From contig CALNZV010000004.1 of NCBI GenBank assembly GCA_942491115.1, forward strand, positions 62,001 to 126,000: a DNA stretch of 64,000 nucleotides, written 5' to 3'. This stretch comes from CALNZV01 sp942491115 (GTDB lineage Bacteria; Desulfobacterota; Desulfobacteria; Desulfobacterales; UBA5852). Under the pieces are notes generated by a model. The model made no database searches and was not told where the DNA came from. It worked only from the letters and a program-made list of their open reading frames with translations. Position 1 is the first letter of the stretch; each line of letters begins with the position of its first letter. Positions 35,947 through 43,514 of this stretch are shown piece after piece. The translations under genes were made by a program, and so were the position numbers.

Positions 35947-37000
35947 AGGGGGTCTTTTCGAGGGCTTTGGCCTTCAGCTGCCCACAGGCGGCTTTGATAT
36001 CGAGTCCCTTGCTGTGGCGGACAACAGCCGTATAGTGATGATCGACGAGGATGCGCTGAAAGGCCTCGACGGCGCTGTCCGACGGGCGTCGAAATTCACA
36101 GCCCGGGTGTTCGTTGAAAGGGATGAGGTTGACCTTGGCGCGTACGGGTTTGAGTAGTCTGGCCAGTTGCCGGGCGTTGGCGGGTTGGTCGTTGATGCCT
36201 TCCAGCAGAATATACTCGAAAGTGATCCGGCGCCTCGGCGGGAGAGGATACCGGCGGCAGGCATCGATCAGTTCGGATATGGGATGTCGTCGGTTGATGG
36301 GCATCAGCTTGCTTCGGGTCTCGTCGTCCGTGGCATTTAGGGATATGGCGAGATTGACCCGGCTTCTGCGGCCGAAATCGTCAAGGCGCGACACCATCCC
36401 GACGGTGGATACCGTGATGCGCCGGCTGCTGAAACCGAGTCCCGATATCGAATCGGTCATGGCGTCGAGGGCAGCCAAGACGGCGTCGACGTTGGCCAAA
36501 GGCTCCCCCATGCCCATGAAGACGATGTTTGTCAGACGATCCGGACTGGCCATGGCCCCCCTGGCTGCAAGAACCTGCCCCAGGATTTCGCCACTCGTCA
36601 AGTTCCGGTCGAGGCCGCCGGTGCCGGTCAGGCAAAAGCGGCATTTCTGGGCGCATCCGGCCTGGCTGGAGATGCAAAGGGTGTCATGGTCCTTTTCCGG
36701 AATCAGTACGCTTTCGATGAGGATGCCGTCCTTAAGTCTGAACAGGAACTTTCGGCTGCCGTCCCGGGATTCATCCAGGTCGACCGTCATTGGAATATCG
36801 ATGGTAAAGCCGGCCCTTAAACCAGAGCGAAGGCCCTTGGAAAGATTTGTCATCTCGTCGAAGGTTGTGGCGTGCTTCTGAAACAGCCACTGGCGGATCT
36901 GGTCAGCACGATAGCCGGCCTCTCCCGTTTCCGATAGCCGGCGTGCAAGCTGACGGCGGGACATGTCGAGAATGTTTGGTTTTTGAGATATCTCTGTCAT
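35945..37000 (-). CDS. rlmN: 23S rRNA (adenine(2503)-C(2))-methyltransferase RlmN
   Basis: A 351-residue radical-SAM enzyme methylating A2503 of 23S rRNA and A37 of tRNA. The cluster motif CAQKCRFC (CxxxCxxC) is preceded by CISSQAG; FMGMGEPLANVDAV, the SAM-binding SRRITVSTVGM and NLAISLNA strands, and the late cysteine in KAACGQL are present. ATG 37000 is the start. It is divergent from ffh, across a region with a promoter and an alternating CG palindrome. Confidence 0.95.
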   Translation of the reverse strand: MTEISQKPNILDMSRRQLARRLSETGEAGYRADQIRQWLFQKHATTFDEMTNLSKGLRSGLRAGFTIDIPMTVDLDESRDGSRKFLFRLKDGILIESVLIPEKDHDTLCISSQAGCAQKCRFCLTGTGGLDRNLTSGEILGQVLAARGAMASPDRLTNIVFMGMGEPLANVDAVLAALDAMTDSISGLGFSSRRITVSTVGMVSRLDDFGRRSRVNLAISLNATDDETRSKLMPINRRHPISELIDACRRYPLPPRRRITFEYILLEGINDQPANARQLARLLKPVRAKVNLIPFNEHPGCEFRRPSDSAVEAFQRILVDHHYTAVVRHSKGLDIKAACGQLKAKALEKTP

Positions 37001-37097
37001 TTCGTTTGCAATATGCCAGCAGTTACGATAAAATATCAAATCAGCAAAAAAACTCGCGACTTATAGCCCATGTCGGCGCGGCGATCACGACAGGGAA

Positions 37098-37113
37098 GAC
37101 CGCGCGCGCGGTC
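37098..37113. repeat. 16-bp perfect palindrome with alternating CG core
   Basis: GAC plus five CG steps plus GTC, self-complementary over 16 bases, about 17 bases before the ffh -35 box. Possible operator, or a sequence prone to Z-DNA. Confidence 0.45.
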
Positions 37114-37129
37114 GGTGCGGGTATTTCCC

Positions 37130-37158
37130 TTGACATATCATTGCCATATGTCTAAAAC
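37130..37158 (+). promoter_or_regulatory. sigma-70-like promoter for the ffh operon
   Basis: A perfect TTGACA at 37130-37135 and TAAAAC at 37153-37158 with a 17-base spacer; start point about 45 bases before ffh. Confidence 0.6.
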
Positions 37159-37208
37159 AACGATTTTGCTATTTTGCACCATACCTGCGCCAAAAGCGCG
37201 AGGATATC

Positions 37209-38540
37209 ATGTTTGACAACCTGAGCAACAAGCTCGATTCGGTATTCAAGAAGCTCAAAGGCCACGGCAAGCTTACTGAGAAGAATATCGAAGAGGGTCT
37301 CAAGGAGGTCCGGATCGCCCTCCTTGAGGCCGACGTTCATTTTCGGGTGGTCAAGCGTTTCGTCGCGGACATTCGGGAGCGGGCCATGGGCCAGGAGGTC
37401 CTGGAAAGCCTGACTCCCGCCCAGCAGGTGATCAAGATTGTCAACGAGGCCCTGACGGATTTGATGGGGGCCCATCACGAAGGGCTCCGTCTATCCGGGC
37501 CGACACCGGCGGCCGTGATGTTGGTGGGGCTCCAGGGTTCAGGAAAAACCACCACCGCCGGCAAATTGGCGGTTCATCTTCGAAAGAACGGGCGCAAGCC
37601 CTTTCTGGTGCCGGCCGATGTCTACCGGCCAGCAGCGATCGACCAGTTGACCAAGCTCGGCGCTCAGCTCGGCGTGCCGGTGTATCCTTCCAGCGTCGAT
37701 GGGGACCCGGTGGACATCTGTGACCAGGCACGGGTTGCTGCACTCCAGGCGGGTTGCGATACCCTGCTGCTGGACACGGCGGGTCGTCTTCATATCGACG
37801 ATGCCCTGATGGAGGAACTCCGTCGGATCAAATCCGCGGTGTCGCCATCCGATATCCTGCTCGTGGCCGACGCCATGACCGGCCAGGATGCCGTCAATAT
37901 GGCCGCCTCCTTCAACAGCGCTTTGGACATCGGCGGTGTTGTGCTGACAAAGATGGATGGAGACGCCAGGGGCGGTGCGGCGCTGTCTATCAAGGCGATC
38001 ACCGAAAAGCCCATCAAGTTTATCGGTGTCGGTGAACAACTCAGTCAACTGGAGCCATTCCACCCGGACCGTATGGCCTCGACCATTCTCGGTATGGGGG
38101 ACGTGCTCACTTTCATCGAGAAGGCACAGTCTGTCGTCGATGAAGAAAAAGCGGCGGCCTTAGAAGAGAAGCTCAGGAAGAATTCGTTTACCCTGGAAGA
38201 TTTCCGGGATCAGCTTGTCCAGATTCGAAAAATGGGCTCCCTGTCGGATCTGATATCGATGATACCGGGAATGAATAAATTGAAGCAGATGAAGGGCTTT
38301 GACGTGGACGACGGGGAAATTGTCAAGGTCGAGGCCATCATCAATTCCATGACCCTCAAAGAGCGTCGGAACCACCAGATCATCAACGGTAGCCGACGTA
38401 AGCGTATTGCTCTGGGAAGTGGGACGCGGGTTCAGGACGTGAACCGGCTGCTCAAAGACTACAACCAGATGATGAAGATGATGAAGAAAATGAAAAAGGG
38501 CGGTATGCGGGGCATGGGCCGCGGTATGCTGCCGTTTTAG
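37209..38540 (+). CDS. ffh: signal recognition particle protein Ffh
   Basis: A 443-residue GTPase that binds signal sequences on nascent chains and docks on FtsY. It has an N-domain helix bundle, G-domain motifs GLQGSGKTTTAGKLA, DTAGRLHID and TKMDGDARGGAA, and a C-terminal M-domain beginning around residue 295 that ends in a methionine- and lysine-rich segment (MKMMKKMKKGG). It heads the operon ffh-rpsP-khpA-rimM-trmD. Confidence 0.98.
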   Translation: MFDNLSNKLDSVFKKLKGHGKLTEKNIEEGLKEVRIALLEADVHFRVVKRFVADIRERAMGQEVLESLTPAQQVIKIVNEALTDLMGAHHEGLRLSGPTPAAVMLVGLQGSGKTTTAGKLAVHLRKNGRKPFLVPADVYRPAAIDQLTKLGAQLGVPVYPSSVDGDPVDICDQARVAALQAGCDTLLLDTAGRLHIDDALMEELRRIKSAVSPSDILLVADAMTGQDAVNMAASFNSALDIGGVVLTKMDGDARGGAALSIKAITEKPIKFIGVGEQLSQLEPFHPDRMASTILGMGDVLTFIEKAQSVVDEEKAAALEEKLRKNSFTLEDFRDQLVQIRKMGSLSDLISMIPGMNKLKQMKGFDVDDGEIVKVEAIINSMTLKERRNHQIINGSRRKRIALGSGTRVQDVNRLLKDYNQMMKMMKKMKKGGMRGMGRGMLPF

Positions 38541-38564
38541 CCACAACGAAGGAGAGCGCAGAGG

Positions 38565-38819
38565 ATGCCAGTTAAAATCAGACTAGCCAGGCACGGGGCC
38601 AAGAAAAGACCCTTTTACCGGATCGTTGTAGCCGACAGTGAAGCCCCGCGGGATGGGAGATTTCTCGAAACCGTCGGCACTTACAACCCGTTGCACGATC
38701 CTGCCGAGGTCACTTTCAAATCGGATCGAATCCAGTACTGGATTGACAAGGGTGCTATCCCTACCGACACCGTCAAGAGTCTTATCCGGAAGGAGGGCAA
38801 GCCTTCCACAGCTGAGTAG
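38565..38819 (+). CDS. rpsP: 30S ribosomal protein S16
   Basis: An 84-residue protein starting MPVKIRLARHGAKKRPFYRI, with AVVADSEAPRDGRFLE-type S16 signatures (here VVADSEAPRDGRF) and IQYWIDKGAIPTDTV. An AGGAG site precedes the start. It lies 24 bases after ffh and 44 before the KH-domain gene. Confidence 0.98.
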   Translation: MPVKIRLARHGAKKRPFYRIVVADSEAPRDGRFLETVGTYNPLHDPAEVTFKSDRIQYWIDKGAIPTDTVKSLIRKEGKPSTAE

Positions 38820-38863
38820 CCCCTTTGCCCACACTCTCACCCACCAACAAAGGAGACGGCGAC

Positions 38864-39094
38864 ATGAGAGATCTGATCGAATACATCGCACGGGCATTGG
38901 TAGACAATCCTGAAGACGTTATTGTTTCCGAAGTTGAGGGGAATCAGACATCTGTTTTGGAGCTCAAGGTGGCCAAAGAGGACTTGGGGAAAGTCATCGG
39001 AAAGCAGGGGAGAACCGCACGGGCAATGAGAACGATCCTGAGCGCCGCATCGGCAAAGGTGAAAAAGCGGACGGTTCTTGAAATCATCGAATAA
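38864..39094 (+). CDS. khpA: KH-domain RNA-binding protein (KhpA/YlqC-like)
   Basis: 76 residues with the type II KH loop VIGKQGRTARAMR and the helix following it. KhpA family proteins bind RNA, often with KhpB, and are encoded between rpsP and rimM in many bacteria, as here. The start is ATG 38864, with AAAGGAG seven bases upstream. The end overlaps possible early starts of rimM. Confidence 0.9.
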   Translation: MRDLIEYIARALVDNPEDVIVSEVEGNQTSVLELKVAKEDLGKVIGKQGRTARAMRTILSAASAKVKKRTVLEIIE

Positions 39095-39098
39095 GCAA

Positions 39099-39608
39099 GT
39101 GGAAAGTGCAGGCCCCATTATCATAGGAAAAATTATGGGGGCCCATGGAATCCAGGGCGCCCTCAAGGTTCAGTCCTATGCCGAATCCATAGATGTGTTC
39201 ATGTCCCGCGAGACGGTCACCCTGAAGCGGCCGTCGGGTGAGATCGTTTGCTACGATATCGAAAAGGTGAAACCCCATTCAAAGGGGATCTTGCTGCAGC
39301 TGAAAGGCGTTTCAGACCGCTTTTCTGCAGACGCATTCAGAGGAACCTTGGTCCAAATCGACCGATCGGAGCTACCCGAACTTGAAGCAGACAGTTTCTA
39401 CTGGGTGGATCTGATCGGGATGACTGTCGTTACCGAAGACGGGGAGCCTCTTGGCGAGATCGAATCCATCCTGCAGACGGGGAGCAACGATGTGTATGTG
39501 GTCGGTGGGGGAGACAGAGAGATACTGCTTCCGGCCCTGGGATCGGTCGTGCTGAATGTGGATATGACGAAACGGCGCATCCGGGTGCGCCTTCCCGAAG
39601 GCTTGTGA
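39099..39608 (+). CDS. rimM: 16S rRNA processing protein RimM
   Basis: About 169 residues. The N-terminal barrel opens IGKIMGAHGIQGALKVQSYA (the G-x-x-x-G-x-x-G maturation signature) and the C-terminal PRC-barrel begins DSFYWVDLIGMTVV. RimM assists assembly of the 30S head and binds S19. The GTG at 39099 lies just after the khpA stop; TTG 39078 would overlap khpA. It directly precedes trmD. Confidence 0.93.
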   Translation: MESAGPIIIGKIMGAHGIQGALKVQSYAESIDVFMSRETVTLKRPSGEIVCYDIEKVKPHSKGILLQLKGVSDRFSADAFRGTLVQIDRSELPELEADSFYWVDLIGMTVVTEDGEPLGEIESILQTGSNDVYVVGGGDREILLPALGSVVLNVDMTKRRIRVRLPEGL

Positions 39609-39635
39609 GACGAGACGACGTGGCGGTTTGATTCC

Positions 39636-40430
39636 ATGTTTTTAGGTGTGCTGACTATTTTCCCCGGCATGTTCGATTCTTTTTGGGGATATGGAATCGT
39701 CCGACGGGCTGTAGAGAGCGGTATCATACAGGCTCAGGCCCTCGATATCCGGTCCTATGCCGAGGGGAAACACAAGGTTACCGACGACCGCCCTTTTGGA
39801 GGCGGCAGCGGCATGATCATGAAGCCTGAGCCCCTGGCCGGCGCCATTCGTGATGCTGCCGACAGATGCCCGGGCGCCGTTCGGATCCTTCTATCGCCCC
39901 AGGGCAAGGTTTTCGATCAACAAGCGGCTCAGGACCTTGCCGGGGAAGACGGCCTCATTTTCGTCTGCGGCCGATACGAAGGGGTTGATGAGCGGATCAA
40001 CCGACTGATCGATATCGAGCTCTCAACGGGCGATTACGTGCTGTCTGGAGGAGAGATCGCCGCCATGCTGATCATGGACGCGGTTGTTCGCCTGCTTCCC
40101 GGCGCCCTTGGAGGAGAGGACGCTGTGGAGAAGGATTCCTTCTCCAGCGGTCTTCTGGAGCACGCCCAGTTTACCCGTCCTCGGCAATTCAAGGGCGATA
40201 GCGTTCCCGGCGTGCTGTTGTCCGGTGACCACGGGGCGATTGATCGGTGGCGGCGGGAAAACGCCTTGGTCAGGACGTTGCTCAAACGACCGGACCTGCT
40301 TGCTGAAGGGTCGATGTCGGCCGATGATGTTGCGGTTCTAAAGGAATGGTCCAGAACGATTGAACGCCTACTGCAAGCCCAGCATTTATGTGGGCCTGGT
40401 TCACTATCCGGTCATCAACAAGAACGGTGA
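39636..40430 (+). CDS. trmD: tRNA (guanine(37)-N1)-methyltransferase TrmD
   Basis: A 264-residue SPOUT enzyme methylating G37 next to the anticodon to prevent frameshifting. It starts FLGVLTIFPGMFDSF and has DDRPFGGGSGMIMKPEPL, the knot segments LIFVCGRYEGVDERI and DIELSTGDYVLSGGE, and HAQFTRPRQFKGDSVPGVLLSGDH. Its 3' end overlaps the start of the next methyltransferase gene by about 70 bases. Confidence 0.97.
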   Translation: MFLGVLTIFPGMFDSFWGYGIVRRAVESGIIQAQALDIRSYAEGKHKVTDDRPFGGGSGMIMKPEPLAGAIRDAADRCPGAVRILLSPQGKVFDQQAAQDLAGEDGLIFVCGRYEGVDERINRLIDIELSTGDYVLSGGEIAAMLIMDAVVRLLPGALGGEDAVEKDSFSSGLLEHAQFTRPRQFKGDSVPGVLLSGDHGAIDRWRRENALVRTLLKRPDLLAEGSMSADDVAVLKEWSRTIERLLQAQHLCGPGSLSGHQQER

Positions 40431-40959
40431 TGTTGTGGCCTCTGCGGTCACCAATCTGGATCTGCACGATATTGCCCGGGCTGCCAGGACCTATGGCGCC
40501 AGGGCATTTTATGTGATTACGCCGGTGGAGGATCAGGCGATCCTGGTCGACCGGATCCTCTCCCACTGGATACAAGGCGCCGGCGGTCGGTATAATCCGA
40601 AGCGACGGGACGCGTTGTCCCTGATCCAGGTGCGCCGGTCCCTGGGGGCGGCCATAGAGGATATTGCCCGAGCAGATGGCATGGCGCCGAAGACGGTTGC
40701 AACCGGCGCGGCCAGCCGTCGGGGAACGGTGTCCGTTGATACGCTTCGACGGGATTTGGAGAACGGCACCCCGCACCTCATCCTCTTTGGAACGGCATGG
40801 GGGTTGGCCGAGGACGTTTTTGACGCTGCTGACCGCATATTGGAACCGATTGCGGGCGTCGGCGACTACAACCACTTATCGGTGCGGTCTGCGGCCAGCA
40901 TCATTCTGGACCGGCTGCACCGGCGTGACTATCAAAATACCAACGCGATTGGGGAATAA
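40360..40959 (+). CDS. SPOUT-type RNA methyltransferase (Methyltrn_RNA_4-like)
   Basis: A 199-residue protein of the family often found beside trmD in Desulfobacterota and Thermotogae. It has YVGLVHYPVINKNGDVVASAVTN-type N-terminus (glycine-valine strand, then conserved Asn) and a knot segment LILFGTAWGLAEDVF. The RNA target is unknown. TTG 40360 starts inside trmD; a later internal start cannot be excluded, but the strand YVGLVHY needs most of the overlap. It abuts rplS. Confidence 0.82.
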   Translation: MNAYCKPSIYVGLVHYPVINKNGDVVASAVTNLDLHDIARAARTYGARAFYVITPVEDQAILVDRILSHWIQGAGGRYNPKRRDALSLIQVRRSLGAAIEDIARADGMAPKTVATGAASRRGTVSVDTLRRDLENGTPHLILFGTAWGLAEDVFDAADRILEPIAGVGDYNHLSVRSAASIILDRLHRRDYQNTNAIGE

Positions 40960-40960
40960 A

Positions 40961-41308
40961 ATGGAAAAGATCAAACAGTTGGAAAGGGAAATGATGCGGC
41001 TGGATCTTCCCGAGTTTACTCCGGGAGACACCGTCAAGGTGCATGTGAAGATCAAAGAAGGGGAAAAAGAGCGAATTCAGGTGTTTCAGGGGGTCGTCAT
41101 CGGACGGAAAAAAGGAACCACCAACGCCACCTTTACCGTCAGGAAAGTCTCTTACGGTGTCGGGGTGGAGCGGGTGTTCCCGATTCATTCGCCGGTCATC
41201 GAAAAAATTGAAGTGGTGACTCGCGGGCGGGTTCGCCGAGCGAAGATCTACTACCTGCGCAAGTTGAGAGGCAAAGCTGCAAGGATCCGCGAGCGTCGAT
41301 TCAACTAA
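40961..41308 (+). CDS. rplS: 50S ribosomal protein L19
   Basis: A 115-residue protein with FTPGDTVKVHVKIKEGEKER, FQGVVIGRKKGTTNATFTVR and the basic C-terminus AKIYYLRKLRGKAARI. It lies at the 30S-50S interface. The ATG follows the stop of the SPOUT gene by one base (TAAAATG). Confidence 0.98.
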   Translation: MEKIKQLEREMMRLDLPEFTPGDTVKVHVKIKEGEKERIQVFQGVVIGRKKGTTNATFTVRKVSYGVGVERVFPIHSPVIEKIEVVTRGRVRRAKIYYLRKLRGKAARIRERRFN

Positions 41309-41414
41309 CGGTTGGTGGCGACGCCGGTATCGGATCAGGCGTTTGCCTCCCTCGACGGCCAGTCGAGGCCTTGCCGCGAAGATCCAAAACGTCCGTTCTG
41401 GGGCGAGTCGTCCA

Positions 41415-42020
41415 ATGGTATCGGAAAGGGATCTCTGGACATTCGAACGAGAATACGCTGACCGGGGCTACGCCATGATCGCCGGTGTGGACGAAGCCGG
41501 CCGAGGGCCTTTGGCCGGGCCGGTCGTGGCGGCTACCGTGATTTTGCCGTCGACCTTTGCCTGTGGCCACATCGACGACAGCAAACGATTGACCCCCAAA
41601 CGGAGGGCTGAACTCTATCGCCGCATTTATGCCGAGGCCGACGGGATCGGCATCGGCATCATCGATCCCATCGTCATAGATAAAATCAATATCTTGCAGG
41701 CTTCTCTTCGAGCCATGGCAATGGCGGTCGACAACTTAATGCCTCTGCCTGACCTTCTTCTGATTGATGGAACGTTTCGCATCCCGACCCACCTGCCTCA
41801 ATATCCCATACCCAAAGGTGATGCCCTGAGTGTTTCCATTGCCGCTGCTTCGATCGTTGCCAAAGAGACACGCGACAGGCTGATGGAGACCTATGACGGT
41901 ATTTATCCGCAATACGGATTTTCCTCCCACAAGGGGTATCCTACTGTTGCCCATAAGGAAGCGATTCGGATTCACGGCAGCAGCCCGATTCACCGTAAAT
42001 CCTTCAAGGGCGTCCTTTAA
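41415..42020 (+). CDS. rnhB: ribonuclease HII
   Basis: 201 residues. Cleaves RNA in RNA/DNA hybrids and starts ribonucleotide excision repair. It has AGVDEAGRGPLAGPVVAA with the DE pair, DDSKRLTPKRR, LLIDGTFR and SIVAKETRDRLM completing the acidic cluster. ATG 41415 gives the normal length; the frame is open to 41343. Confidence 0.96.
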   Translation: MVSERDLWTFEREYADRGYAMIAGVDEAGRGPLAGPVVAATVILPSTFACGHIDDSKRLTPKRRAELYRRIYAEADGIGIGIIDPIVIDKINILQASLRAMAMAVDNLMPLPDLLLIDGTFRIPTHLPQYPIPKGDALSVSIAAASIVAKETRDRLMETYDGIYPQYGFSSHKGYPTVAHKEAIRIHGSSPIHRKSFKGVL

Positions 42021-42119
42021 TTGAGGGATTGAGAAACGGACTGCCCCGGCCGTCGCTTCTGCGTAAAGCCGGCTGAACTCCCCCACATGGAAGCGGAGGA
42101 CCCTGGCCAGGAGGTCAAC

Positions 42120-42497
42120 ATGGCAACCCCACGGCAATTGTACGGTCAAAGCGCGGAGAAAAGGGCTGTCGGGTATCTTCGGCGGCAAGGCTATCGCATC
42201 GTCGAAACCAATTATCGGAATGGGATCGGTGAAATCGACATCATTGCCAGGGATGGGGGGGTTGTGGTGTTCATCGAAGTGAAAGCCCGTAAGACGCTCC
42301 GTTTCGGGAGCCCAAAGCAAGCGGTCACGCGCCAGAAACAGCGGAAGATTTCGATGACGGCGCTGGCTTATTTGAAGGAAACCGGTCAATTGAATGAAAA
42401 GGCGCGCTTTGACGTGGTGGCGGTGGCCGGGGAGGGCAAAAGTGCTGCCGTCGAATTGATCCGGAATGCTTTCGAGATCGCTTATGACCGTCTCTGA
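42120..42497 (+). CDS. yraN: YraN family nuclease-fold protein
   Basis: A 125-residue UPF0102 protein with a restriction-endonuclease-like core: G-x-x-AEKRAVGYLRRQGYRIVE, then GEIDIIARDGGVVVFIEVKAR, giving the D-x-n-E-x-K triad. The role is not firmly established; it lies in a DNA/RNA maintenance context. AGGAGG about five bases before ATG 42120. It overlaps rsmI by 14 bases. Confidence 0.93.
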   Translation: MATPRQLYGQSAEKRAVGYLRRQGYRIVETNYRNGIGEIDIIARDGGVVVFIEVKARKTLRFGSPKQAVTRQKQRKISMTALAYLKETGQLNEKARFDVVAVAGEGKSAAVELIRNAFEIAYDRL

Positions 42498-43353
42498 GAC
42501 CACACCCGATGGACGCGGGGTTCTTTATGTGGTGGCGACACCCATCGGAAACCGGAAGGACATCACCCTCCGGGCCCTCGAGGTTCTCAAATCGGTGGAT
42601 CTGGTTGCCGCAGAGGATACCCGCCATACGGGACGTCTCCTCCAGCACTACGGTGTCCGCACCCGGCTTGTGTCATATCATAAGTTTAACGAACGCCAGA
42701 GAACCCCCTTCCTTATCGATCAGCTTTCGGGTGGAAAGGCGGTTGCCGTCGTCTCCAGTGCCGGTACTCCGGGGATTTCGGATCCGGGAGGTATTCTGGT
42801 GCATGAGGCCGCCAGGATGGGCATCCGAGTGAGCCCCCTACCCGGACCGTCGGCGGTGGCGGCTGCTATATCGGTTTCGGGGCTGGCGGTGGACGGGTTT
42901 CTCTTCCTGGGGTTTCCCCCGAAGAAGACCGGTCGGCGACGAGCTCTGGTGGAGGCCCTCGCCACCGAGACCAGAGCCAGCGTCTGGTACGAATCCCCCC
43001 AGCGGGTCCTTCCATTGATTCGGGAGTTGACGGATCATTGGGGGAACCGCAAGGCAGTGGCATGCCGGGAACTCACGAAACTCCACGAGGAGATTATTCG
43101 AGGCCGCCTTGACGAGATTGCCGATCGTCTTCTTAATAAAGAAGATATCAAAGGAGAGTTTGTGCTCGTGGTGGAGGGGAACGACCGGAATGAAGCCCCC
43201 ATTCCCATGGAGGAGATCAGAGGGGAGATTCTTGAGCGGCTGCAGACCTCCGAATCGGATACCAATCGGCTGGCGAGGGACGTGGCCAAGAAATTCGGAT
43301 TGCCTAAAAAATGGGTCTACGAGGAGGTGTTGAAAGCGAAGGGGAAAAAGTGA
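42484..43353 (+). CDS. rsmI: 16S rRNA (cytidine(1402)-2'-O)-methyltransferase RsmI
   Basis: 289 residues of the tetrapyrrole methylase fold. It opens GVLYVVATPIGNRKDITLRAL and continues AAEDTRHTGRLLQHYG, SSAGTPGISDPGG and FLFLGFPPKKTGRR, then ASVWYESPQRVLPLI. Methylates C1402 of 16S rRNA. It is the last gene of the translation island; ATG 42484 overlaps yraN, indicating coupling. Confidence 0.96.
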   Translation: MTVSETTPDGRGVLYVVATPIGNRKDITLRALEVLKSVDLVAAEDTRHTGRLLQHYGVRTRLVSYHKFNERQRTPFLIDQLSGGKAVAVVSSAGTPGISDPGGILVHEAARMGIRVSPLPGPSAVAAAISVSGLAVDGFLFLGFPPKKTGRRRALVEALATETRASVWYESPQRVLPLIRELTDHWGNRKAVACRELTKLHEEIIRGRLDEIADRLLNKEDIKGEFVLVVEGNDRNEAPIPMEEIRGEILERLQTSESDTNRLARDVAKKFGLPKKWVYEEVLKAKGKK

Positions 43354-43514
43354 GCGGTGGCTTCTACAGGCCAAAGTGCCGGTGGGTCCGCATCGACTTC
43401 ACTCTTCGAACTTCCCTGACCCAAACCCGTTTCCCCGACATCTCAATGAGGTCATCTGCCTGAGCAGTCATTCGGCAGGGCGGCATGCGATACCCGAAGA
43501 AAGAGGAGTAAGCC

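Noticed and set aside
37040..37208. SRP RNA gene upstream of ffh
   Set aside because: No conserved SRP helix 8 GGAA/GCAG core is visible.
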